From contig NW_022881603.1 of the NCBI RefSeq assembly GCF_003369915.1, forward strand, positions 24,846,264 to 24,910,263: a stretch of 64,000 nt of DNA, read 5' to 3'. The notes under the pieces are model-generated. The model was not told where the DNA came from. It did not search any database and saw only the letters and a list, made by a program, of their open reading frames with translations. Below, piece by piece: positions 54,555 through 64,000 of this stretch. The stretch is from Drosophila miranda. Its lineage: Eukaryota > Arthropoda > Insecta > Diptera > Drosophilidae. Position 1 is the first letter of the stretch. Every line of letters starts with the position of its first letter. The position numbers and the translations under genes were made by a program.

Positions 54555-57500
54555 CTTGGCTTTATTTTGACTTTTTTCCGGCCAAATTTGGCCACTTTGA
54601 TTCGTCGCATAATTGGCAATTATCGTCGGATTCAGAGCCACGTCCAGGTCCCAAGAGTGAAGTCGTGGGCGATACCGGCAAGAGGGATATCTCTCTTTCT
54701 CTCTCTTGTTATCTCTCTTACCCAGTGTGATGAAGCACGCAAACCCTGCGGGTTGTCTTTGTCGGCCGAAGGATTTATGCGGATTTTATTCATTGTTTAT
54801 TGAGCTCTGCCCACAGGGGAATGGGCATGGGGCATGTTCAGGTGCAGTGCCAGTCAATGGGAGAGCTGTGGAGCCATTTATTAATTGCATTTCCATTCAC
54901 TTTGCCTCCAGTCTCCCTTCGCGATCTTAGGAATTAGGCCCCACAAGTGAATGTGGCACACACTCACACTGTGGCAATCGAGGAAAACTCCTGCACGCAC
55001 ATTTGCATTTTATGGCTGAAATTAGCGTCTAATCGGAGTTTACACGCTGCATATTTTATTCGCAAATAAATTGTGCTGCTGTGGTGGTGGGGCTCCACTT
55101 TTCGATTTGGGGGTTTGGCTGCGGTTTTTGCGGTTTTTCATTTGCCATTTTCTGAATTTGTCAGTGTTTCGCGCTCTCTCAATTCAAATAAAACCGAAAG
55201 TCGAATACCGCAGCTCGAAAAAACAGGCAACAAGGGCCCCAATCCATTCACCGCACACACGCGCGGCACGCACACCGGCCTGCTGTCCCGCTCGCTCGCT
55301 TTGCCTATGCGTGGCAATATAATTGAAAATTACAAATACATTCAAATGCCGATCAAGTGCGACACACACTTTCGCACAGCCAGCGACACACAGACACAGG
55401 GACACACGCACAGGTGGCTGACAAGTGGCTGCTCGGACTGCAGGTAGGCGTGTTTATTAGTCGGCCTTAAAACGCACACATTTCCAAAATGGCGGCCATA
55501 TCGCTGGCATAGCAATAACAACAACTACTGTAATATCCAATTCGATAAGCCGAAAAAAGAAAATAAAAACTAAAACTTAAAGGTGACACGAGTTGTTGGC
55601 TTTGCTTTACAGGTGCTATCGATCGGTGAGAGCAGAGCACGATCGATATTGCAACACTGTATGGGAAATTGACAGAATATATATGTATCCCCGTGAAAGG
55701 GATATTCCCCTCCTCATGAAGGGATATTGAAACTTCAGTCCTGGAATGCAGCTCGAAATTACAGTTGCACTTTTTCTGGCGTTCCGTTTTCTACATTTCG
55801 TCTCGCTTCCTCGACAGACATCGGATACGGCGCATGTCGTCAGGCTGGGACCTGGGGCACTTCTCCTGTTACCGCTGCCGGCTCCTGCCGCTTGTTGAAC
55901 ATGTGCTTGGAAGCTGCAGCTGCTATCTATCGGCCGGCCGCAGTTTAGTCTTACTCCCAAGTGACAGGCGCTGGCTACCAGCGGGCAGCGTGAAATTCGA
56001 TATGCCATTTGTATGTGGATGTGGATCTGGATGTTCTGCGCTGGGACTGCGCTGCAATTGCGCTGCACCACGATTCGCTTCCCACTTTTGGCCTGGCATT
56101 TTCCAATTAACTTCGCATTAGCCACCGCCCAAAGTTCTGTGGTGGGGACTTTCATATTTCGCCTCTGCCGCTTGTCACTTGCGGCCATGTAACGTCATCC
56201 TCAACATGACAGACGCGGGCTAATCCACACCTACCCGCTGTGGCCCAAGTGGCCAGCCGTCTTCCGTTTGCTTGCAAAATTATTAACGCCATTAACGGCA
56301 ATAGAAATATTTGTGTTGGCTAGCCCAATCCCCAATCCCCCTGCTGCTCACGGCCAAACGGGTTGCAGTTGCAGCTCCGGGCCACAGGGGAATGGAAAAA
56401 GATTACAAGTCATGGCTACAAGTGCCTGAGACTGTGGCCCACAAATGTGACTAATGGCATTTTTGAATGCAGATGCGGACGCAAATGGGATGGAGAGAGA
56501 GAGACAGCAAGAGAGTGTCATGGATGGAGCTGAAGCTGGAGCTTAGGCCGCGACTCCTCTGCAGTTCTTTAAGTTTATAGGCAACAATTTTTAACGCCTT
56601 GCCAGGCAGGCAGTCAGATCAGCAGATCGCGGATTCCATCCGCATGCCGATGTGCGTGTGCTTTTCTGCAGCGTCATTAATTATGCCATGAATTGACAAA
56701 AACATCATAAACTACTTGTTGAACAGAAAATCCACTTCGGGCGACAGCATCCCCGCCCACGCGCCAATCCGGGGCTGCGCCGAGACGGGAGACGGGCGGC
56801 ATTGCAGATGCCTTTGCCGCCCGGCAGGCTCATGTTCAGCTTTGTGCTGCGCCTGTGCGTCTGTGGGGAGCGGCTGGCAGCCTCATAAATATGGCAAAGA
56901 CTTCCTTCCCCTTCCTATCCCAGCCAATGACCTGCAAGTGGAGGGCTTGAAGGCAAATTAATGGGCCCAAAGAATGCAATTTCAGATCAGATCAGTGGAA
57001 GAAGCATCCTACTCCTGCTCCCTAATCCCTCATCACTGATTTGCACTGTTTGGAAGCAATGGCAGTGAAGTGGAAAATCCTAAAAATCACACGACTGACT
57101 GCTCTCTCTCTGTTGACCCACGCGACGTATGCGCAATTTTAATCCACCTAATGATCGCAAAGATCGCAGAGTGAAAAACGAACAAACATTCTGCAATTTC
57201 AGGCAACAAACATTTTCAAACAGGCGACAGCAATTGGATGTTTAATGAATTACAATACTCAATCGAGTATATCCCTTGCCGCAGCCCCTCTCTCCCTCCT
57301 TCCTGTTCCCGGAAAACAAGTAGCCGGGCAAAAAGGTAAATCGAAGCCGAGATTTATAGCGATAAGGCTATTGATTAGCATTTTAGCCACCGCCATTAGA
57401 CGGAGGAGCGAAGCAACAAAATTGTAGAAGACCCACTCTAGATGTTATCCAGGTGATTGCAAGGTGAGGAGCAGTAGGGAGCAGGGTTCGGAAGGTGTTG

Positions 57501-59707
57501 CAAGCATGCGATGCAAAGATAATTCAAGCGGATGCCACAGACCAGACCAAACCAAACCAGAACCGAGTCTCTAGTTGATCGAAAATTAAGCGCACGCCGG
57601 CAATTGCATAAAAGCAGTTTAATGTTTAAATGTTTTATTGAATCGAGGCTCGATTACAAGCAGATCGAGAAGCGATGCAGATAGCGGGTAGGGGATACGC
57701 AGTTGATGCAGATGCGGATGCAGATGGAGCGGGAGCGGGAGAAAGGAGAAAAGAAGTCGAGCCTAATTTGCAATGCAAATCCCGTCGTTGGGATGCGACT
57801 GACTAAACTATTTGATCCAAGTCCCCCGCTCGTACCATCCTCCATCTCGGGCTGGAGCCGGAACCGAAGTCTATTTGTAAGAAGCCAAAGTAAACTGAAA
57901 AATCGTGAAAAAAATCAATAACTTATCAGCCGAAGATGCAGCAGCGGTAACATCAGCAAGAGGAGGTGGACAGCCTGGCAGGGCAGGAACGTGCGTGTCC
58001 AAAAGTGGGAAACGTTGCAGCTGCATCGCCGATGATGATCCCGACTGAATGCTGCTGATGCTGGCTGATCAGTTGTCAGTCAAAGGCGACGCTGATGCTT
58101 CACACTCGACAATCGACAAGGTCCAATGGATGTCTATGTGGATCGGGCTGTGGATTTGGCTGGCTGGAGAGAGAGGGACAGATGGGGAGACCAAAGACAC
58201 TGGACTATCATCATTAGTCGCTGCCAGAGACATACAGACACGTTTGATACCAGCCGACGTGCCAGACAACAACGCATCGACGACGACGGCGACTGGCCAG
58301 GCTCTAATTGCAGAATGGCAGCTGGGATCTGGAAATGGCAGCCCGGCTACTTTATCCAACTCCAAAGCAACTGCAACTATCAGCGGCACTGGTTCTTGAA
58401 CTTGAACTGGTTCTGTTCTCGACGCGGTGGTCCACGGCCATCACAGCTCTAGACATTCGCATATGCAAGTGACTCCCGTTCACGTTCCCGTTCCTGTCCC
58501 AATCCCGACCTGGCCTTTCTAATTCTCCAGTCGGTCCGTTTTGCGGGCCCTGCTGTGCCCAAATTGCGTATCGATTGATCGTGAATGATATGATATTTTC
58601 GGGGTCCAAAGGGGTCTACCACATGCCGTGTCATTACTCGTTCGGTGTCTCTGTCCAATTGGTGCAGGAAATCATAAATTAAATTCGATTGTTTGACAAG
58701 GCTCGTGAAATGTTTCCATTTTGAGCGGCCAGCAGCAGCAGCACCAGCAGCAGGCAGCAGCGTTCCGCCGCTGTCCGTTCACCTAGAATCGGATAATATG
58801 AGCTCTACAATTAGTACTACATGCAACTGCAACTGCAACTGCATCTCCATCTCCTCCACAGACGCAGAGACCAGAGTTCTTCGCGATGCCCCCAAAACGG
58901 GCATAAGACACCATCCACATTCGTGTAATGTTGGGCAATGCTCCCCCCAAAATTGGCGTGCAGCGGAAAAATGAGACAACGTGTTCTGCCACAGAAACAG
59001 AGGATCCAGCCACAGCACCAGCTCCATGCAACACGCACATAATTCATAAAACTTGCCAGATCCATTCCTGCAGCTGGCGGGGATCTGCAGCATCTGTAAG
59101 AGTATCGCGGTCGGTGTCTGTATCGCTGGGAGATTCATATGCACGCACCTAGGCGGCTTCGCCTGAATTGCCTGCTTCTCCTGTTCTCAGTTCTCTGCAT
59201 ATGCCATCAACACCAGTCGCCAAATGGCGTTCGTGTGCGGCAAGTGACACACGAGGCGATGCAGCACAGCTGGAAGCGTCGTCGTCCACTCCACTCCAGT
59301 TCCAGCTCTGCCAGTGGATGCAGTGGTGTGCCAACAATGCCTACAAATGGTGGCTATCTATCAGCGTGCAGCACACACTGGAGATGGCATCGTGTCACGT
59401 GTGTAGGAGAGCCAAGATCTGGAAATATACTCGTACATTCGAACAAAAGTAAATACCCCTGTCTCTGACTATTATTTCTCTCAGGAGAAGAGCAGGGTGT
59501 GGGCACAGCAGACTCTTGATGACGATGTTAGGTTTAATGCTTGTCGTTTAGATTATTTTAGTTCGGTTTCGGTTTCGTATTAGTATAGCTATACACTAGA
59601 CACGTCCTTCGCTTCGATTCACACTGACTTTAAAACTTACTTTAATCACTAATAGCAGAATGGGGTTCTTAGTGCTAGGTAGATTATTAGATCCACACGG
59701 GCCGCTG
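54555..59707. other. Intergenic DNA, 5.1 kb, with the Atg9 3' flank at its right end
   Basis: No gene supported on either strand; open frames are short and built on simple sequence (CAGCAG and CACA tracts, GCAACTGCAACTGCAACTGC near 58825). Drosophila-like AT-rich stretches alternate with GC-rich ones. The last 150 or so bases should contain the Atg9 3' UTR. A decayed non-coding RNA or regulatory DNA would not be visible by this reading. Confidence 0.5.
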
Positions 59708-62167
59708 CTATGAGCGGATGCTACCCAGCAGCGGTGTGCTCTCGGCAGCCTTTGAGGTAATCACGTTATGGCGGGAGCTCGATGAAGCCGGCGGGGGCGG
59801 GTGTGCACCACCTGGACCTGGTGGCCGCTGCCAATGGTTTGGCCCTGGCTGCTCGTCCTCCATCTCGACGATGCGCGACTGGCGCGCCTTGCGCTTTCGC
59901 TGGCTCAGCTCGTGCAGGTAGAGGGCGCTGAGGCACATGTCGGCCACGCCCACACTCATGGGATTCTTGGAGAGCCGCGGATCCACACCGTAGAGGCTGT
60001 ATAGGAGCGTGTCTGCGGGTCCTTCGAGGCGGCCCTCAGCCCTGCTAAGCCGCAGGCGGCGCATGCTGTCCAGGGGTCCCACGCTGGCGGTCAGATTCTG
60101 CTGCAGCATCTGGCGGAAGTCGCTGCCGGCGACGGGAAAGCCTCCGGGGCGAAGGGACCGGGAGAGCTCCATCTGGGTGGGACTCAGCTGGGCGGCCAGA
60201 ACCGAGTTGGCAATTGGGCAGTACTCCTCGCCAATGGTGCCGAATGAGATCAGGCTGTGGGTGAGCGGATTGTCCTGAAAGGCCGAGGTCTTGGCCTGTA
60301 CCAGCTCCTCTATGGCGTGCTCCCGGATGCCCTTGATAAACAACGAAGCTTCCTTGGGCATCTGCCATTCAGGATTGTTGAGCGTGAAGCGAACCAGCGA
60401 CATCTCCGTCTTTCCACCGAACAGACTCGTCTGCTGCGGTTTGGCGAACTCCTCCAGGTCGCTGTTCAACTGCCAGTCTGGATTGCCGTGCTTGCGCACA
60501 TCCATCTGGGCGAACGAGCAGACGTTGCCCACTCCACGCACCGAGACCGTAAAGGTTCTGAAGAACTTGACAATCTCCATGGCCTTGGGCCTGAACACGA
60601 AGATCAGGACGAATGGAGTCACGAACGGACTGAAGATCTCGCTGAGCAGGTAGCCCGCCTTGAATTGAAAGAAGTTGCTAAACTCATTGCGGACCAGTGC
60701 CGTGTGGGAAAGCTGCTTCCACTCTGTAGGCAGGTAGTGGACGTGGGCGAGAATGGCAGTCATTAGCTGTTCGGGACACCATATCATGTTCTCATCGGGA
60801 ACCATCGTTCGGGCGACGACGCCCACCACAGTGAGAACGGCTATGATGGTGAAAACGTGCTCCACTTGGAAGACGTGCTCCTCGTATATGCCAAAGGCCA
60901 GGATCAGCAGAAGAAGACCTCCGCTCACGAACAGCAGATTGCGGGCTATCACAGCGGCCAGCGGGGAGGAGAAGGAACTGAGGTAGCGGTCGGCATACTC
61001 GTAGGCGCGGTTCAGTCTCGCATCGAGCTCGTGATCCAGCTCGTTGAAGTGACGCAGATAGAGGCGTCCATAGTTGGACCAGGTGCGTAGGCCCAAGGCA
61101 CTCGGCTCCTTCCGCAGGATATTTGCGTAGGAGAAACTGAAGTAGATGAGCTCCCAGATAAAGATCACAGGGGACAGGAGGAGATTGACCAGGGCCACAC
61201 CCAGTATCAGCTTGGACAAGCGCTGGGCCAGCTCCGTTTGGTTACTTCTCACCGCGAACTCGTCCCTCAGCTGCCAATTGTTCTGGAAGGGCGATCCGGG
61301 ACCGCGAAACAGAATAAAGTCGATGTTGAAGAGCATCCCTCGGCTGAGGGAGCATATCTCGCCCAGAAACGGCAGGTGGAAGCGCACGGGCAGCAGCTGC
61401 TTGTTCATCAGGGCCACCAGATAGTTCTTGAACCGCAGCACGCGATGGTAGATATCCAGCTCCGTGAGGGACTCCTTGTCAATGCACATGTGCTGCTCGG
61501 CTTGAACCTTGCGAATGCGCTGCTGCACCTCGTGCCAGGTGATGTTGTCCAGGTCCGTGTCCTCGATGCCAAGGGCCGTGTTGTAGAACTTCTTGATATC
61601 CGCGTATTGCGTGATGTGATAGATCATCTTGAGCACCCGAAAGCCTAAGTAGATGGCAGCTATGAATATGACAAGGTAGGTGAACCAACTGAATTTGGCC
61701 ACGCACTCCCCGGTGGTCATGCCCACATCGCTGAGTGTGGTTTTGATGGGGTTGCTCCCCGGGGGCAGCGTGTCCCCGAAGAGCACGTCGTGCTTGATGC
61801 AGTACATTACGAAGGTCAGCAGCCATACCACAAAGCCAAACTCCAGCACCTGGAACACCTCGTCTAGGACAATCACCTGAAAGCCGTGCTTCTGCTGGTA
61901 GTTGTACATGCGGGAGAAGAACGAGTCGAGGTCCTCGATGTGGTTCCATCGCGCCCTGCCCGTCTCTGGCACCATGTGTATCATGATGCCACTGTTGCGT
62001 GGAGTATCTTCGTTCTCTGGCTCATGGTCGTTGTGGGGGTCTAAATGCGCAGCAGCTGTAAATGATTTTGCGTCGTCCGCTTTTGTTGTTGCTTCGTCAT
62101 GTTGCTCGGGCCCTCGAAACGGATTCGCCTCGGCCAAGGAGCTGTAGTTGATATTTGGGCTTGACAT
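59708..62167 (-). CDS. Atg9: Autophagy-related protein 9 (phospholipid scramblase), intact
   Basis: One uninterrupted frame of 819 codons, ATG at 62165-62167, TAG at 59708-59710. Atg9 is the multi-spanning membrane protein of autophagosome formation; it travels in small Golgi/endosome-derived vesicles and, from work on yeast and human proteins, scrambles phospholipids between leaflets. Seen: the conserved N-terminal block W-x-HIEDLDSFF-x-R-x-Y (about 75-90), membrane helices near 108-128 and 165-185, the DLDNITWHEVQQRI block (about 205-220), reentrant and membrane segments near 315-340, 405-425 and 440-460, a conserved core to about 600, and a low-complexity Pro/Ser tail. Length is close to the fly protein known to me (about 840). 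There is no stop or frameshift, unlike its neighbours. It shares its promoter region with divergent Ppil2. Confidence 0.93.
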   Translation of the reverse strand: MSSPNINYSSLAEANPFRGPEQHDEATTKADDAKSFTAAAHLDPHNDHEPENEDTPRNSGIMIHMVPETGRARWNHIEDLDSFFSRMYNYQQKHGFQVIVLDEVFQVLEFGFVVWLLTFVMYCIKHDVLFGDTLPPGSNPIKTTLSDVGMTTGECVAKFSWFTYLVIFIAAIYLGFRVLKMIYHITQYADIKKFYNTALGIEDTDLDNITWHEVQQRIRKVQAEQHMCIDKESLTELDIYHRVLRFKNYLVALMNKQLLPVRFHLPFLGEICSLSRGMLFNIDFILFRGPGSPFQNNWQLRDEFAVRSNQTELAQRLSKLILGVALVNLLLSPVIFIWELIYFSFSYANILRKEPSALGLRTWSNYGRLYLRHFNELDHELDARLNRAYEYADRYLSSFSSPLAAVIARNLLFVSGGLLLLILAFGIYEEHVFQVEHVFTIIAVLTVVGVVARTMVPDENMIWCPEQLMTAILAHVHYLPTEWKQLSHTALVRNEFSNFFQFKAGYLLSEIFSPFVTPFVLIFVFRPKAMEIVKFFRTFTVSVRGVGNVCSFAQMDVRKHGNPDWQLNSDLEEFAKPQQTSLFGGKTEMSLVRFTLNNPEWQMPKEASLFIKGIREHAIEELVQAKTSAFQDNPLTHSLISFGTIGEEYCPIANSVLAAQLSPTQMELSRSLRPGGFPVAGSDFRQMLQQNLTASVGPLDSMRRLRLSRAEGRLEGPADTLLYSLYGVDPRLSKNPMSVGVADMCLSALYLHELSQRKRKARQSRIVEMEDEQPGPNHWQRPPGPGGAHPPPPASSSSRHNVITSKAAESTPLLGSIRS

Positions 62168-62463
62168 CTTGCACCAAGCCCAAGGTCAATTGGCTAACTT
62201 ATTTATATCACTTTGGTTGTCTATATATAGGTCAAATTGGAAAATTCCTTCGCCTTTGTTCGATTTTACTGAACCGTCCTAAACTAGTGCTGGCAAACCA
62301 CTTATTTTCACATATGGTGGCAGCGCTATCAGCTGTTCGAACCGATTACAACAACGAATCGCTATCGATTTAATTGGCAACAGTTGGCAGCTCTATTGCG
62401 GCATCGTAAACAATTTGTTTTGACACATTTTGTTTGAATAAAAATAGCAATAAATTCGCAAAA
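62168..62463. promoter_or_regulatory. Bidirectional promoter between Atg9 and Ppil2
   Basis: 296 bp separate the two start codons. It contains TATCGATT (62363-62370), one base off the DRE consensus TATCGATA, and CAGCGCTA (62321-62328), which fits the 'motif 7' class of fly housekeeping core-promoter elements. No TATA box is placed for either gene. Both genes are broadly expressed in other flies, consistent with this motif set. Motif assignment is by eye. Confidence 0.55.
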
Positions 62464-64000
62464 ATGGGCAAACGACAGCACCAAAAGGATAAAATGCAAG
62501 TCCCAACGATTATAACCATACAATGCAATCAATATTACAACCGAATTCTGCAGGTACTTGACGTACACGGAGTAGAGCGAGAAGTACGGCGGAAAGAAAA
62601 CGGAATCCGCGGAGAACGACCATGTGAAGTTCAAGCGGTTGCCCTACGAGTACTGCTCCATTACCATGGCTCCCTACGAGATGCCCTACTGCGACCTCAA
62701 TGGCAATGTCTTCGAGTATGAAGCAATCTTGAAGTTTTTGAAAACCTTTAAGATCAATCCTATAACAGGCGAGAAAATGGATTCAAAGTCATTGGTGAAG
62801 CTGAACTTTTACAAGAATGCTACCGATGATTATCACTGTCCCGCTCTGTTTAAGCCCTTCACTAAGAACTCGCACATTGTCGCCGTGGCTACAACGGGCA
62901 ATGTCTACTGCTGGGAGGCCATTGCTCAGCTGAATATTAAGACCAAAAACTGGAAGGACTTGATGGATGATACACCGTTCCAGCGCATGGATATTATTAC
63001 CATACAAGATCCGCAGAAGCTGGAGAAGTTTGATATATTCACCTTCCACCACATTCGCAAAAACTTGCGAGCGCAAAGATCCGGCCAGTGGGCGCATTAA
63101 GACCATGAATCTGGAAACGAAAGAGACCTTGGCACAGCTGCAAAGGGACTACCAGCCTGCTGAAGAGGCACCTTCCACCTCCAAGCGAACAGCAGACAAA
63201 TTCAATGCGGCTCATTATTCCACTGGAGCGGTGTCTGCCAGTTTCACATCCACAGCCATGATGCCTGTCTCCCAGATTGAGGCGGCTATCATTGACGATG
63301 ATTTGGTGAAATATGAGCGGGTCAAGCAGAAGGGCTATGTGCGTTTAAACACCAACTTTGGCCCATTAAACATTGAGCTCTACTGCGATCAGATACCACG
63401 CGCCTGCGACAACTTTATCAAACATTGCGCCGATGGTTACTTCAACAATGTATTGTTCCATCGATCCATTCTGAACTTTATAGTAAGTACACTCCAGGAG
63501 AAGTATGAAATCATATAACAAAATGTGTATTACAGGTTCAAGGTGGCGGGAGGTGAATCTATCTGGGGCTAAAAGTTCGACGATGAATTCAAGCCGAATC
63601 TGACGCACACGGGACGGGGAGTTCTTTCCATGGCGAATTCAGGACCCAACACAAATGGTTCCCAGTTGTTAGTAGTTCAATCAATTGTATACGACTCCTT
63701 CTTCATTGTATTGCCACTTGCAGCTTCATCACCTATCGATCCTGCAAACATATCGACGGCAAACACACCATCTTTGGCAAGGTGGTTGGCGGCCTTGACA
63801 CACTCTAAAAAATAGAAAACATCGAGGTGGACAACAAAGATCGACCAATCGAGGATATCATAATTGAAAATGCCCAAGTCTTTGTTAATCCCTTTGCTGA
63901 TGCCGCGGAACAGCTGGCCAAGGAGCGAGAGAATGAAGCGGCCAGCATACAGGAGACGGCGAAAAGGCAGAACAGCAGAAACGCCTCAATGAGCCACTCA
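62464..64000 (+). pseudogene. Ppil2: Ppil2 (U-box plus cyclophilin peptidyl-prolyl isomerase), broken and cut by the window end
   Basis: The start MGKRQHQKDKM is conserved to vertebrates. Exons: 62464-62495, 62554-63482, 63536-63667, 63724 onward. Intron 1 has a GC donor (GCAAGT). The U-box (about 62630-62930; GEKMDSKSLVKLNF, FHCP-type core reading YHCPALF) and the start of the cyclophilin domain (GYVRLNTNFGPLNIEL, FHRSILNF) are recognisable. The normal protein is a nuclear, spliceosome-associated isomerase with E3-like U-box. Lesions: TAG 62573-62575 in place of a Trp codon; frameshift near 63066 (stop 63098-63100); loss of roughly 20 bases in the substrate-binding loop after VQGG near 63548; TAA 63570-63572; TAA 63806-63808. 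At least five hits make it a clear pseudogene. The 3' end lies outside the window. Confidence 0.92.

Noticed and set aside
1-64000. A bacterial or viral genome with operons
   Set aside because: Short GT-AG introns, fly orthologs, DINE-1 and LTR retrotransposons show Drosophila nuclear DNA. No operon, Shine-Dalgarno or phage signals are seen.

Overview
The window looks like Drosophila DNA of the obscura group, and most probably the degenerating neo-Y chromosome of Drosophila miranda or a similarly decaying Y-linked copy of Muller element C. This is an inference from three things: DINE-1/Helitron elements of the ISY/ISX kind fill the non-genic DNA, single-copy fly genes (IBTK-like, Nox, Ppil2) are littered with stops and frameshifts, and one locus has been amplified in tandem. 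Introns are short with GT-AG borders, and there are no bacterial-type signals.

Layout. Positions 1-1630 hold unresolved DNA with a degenerate tandem repeat. An IBTK-like gene (ankyrin, RCC1, two BTB domains; + strand, 1635-5581) lies convergent to the calcium-regulated NADPH oxidase gene Nox (- strand). A 7.4 kb segment, running from inside IBTK coding sequence to a DINE-1 element in a Nox intron, is present three times head to tail: unit A 4239-11612, unit B 11613-22222, unit C 22223 to about 29641. Only the left end has a full-length IBTK, and only unit C is joined to the Nox N-terminal exon (30829-31583). Units A and B therefore carry headless Nox copies, and units B and C carry headless IBTK copies. 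Unit B also carries a 3.5 kb internally deleted LTR retrotransposon with 110 bp LTRs and a 5 bp target duplication, absent from A and C.

From 32.06 to 39.12 kb there is an array of about 1.1 kb DINE-1/Helitron monomers, mostly head to tail, interrupted by one 0.3 kb unique island. A fragment of a 412/mdg1-like LTR element follows (39.1-40.4 kb), then about 2.3 kb without recognisable genes. A 9.4 kb Gypsy-superfamily element on the - strand (42757-52184) has a tRNA-Lys primer site, a Gag with an N-terminal RING-H2 finger, and a canonical -1 frameshift heptamer. The next 7.5 kb is apparently intergenic and holds one more DINE-1 copy.

The right end holds an intact Atg9 reading frame (- strand, 819 codons), divergent from a heavily mutated Ppil2 (U-box cyclophilin) gene that runs off the window. 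The two share a 296 bp promoter region with housekeeping-type motifs.

History inferred from the lesions. All three IBTK copies share one single-base frameshift, and all three Nox copies share another, so decay began before the triplication. Unit-specific lesions (nonsense and 4 bp deletion in Nox A, loss of a splice donor in Nox B, retroelement in B) came later. No Nox copy can encode a full standard protein as read. Atg9 is the only conserved host gene here with an undisturbed frame.
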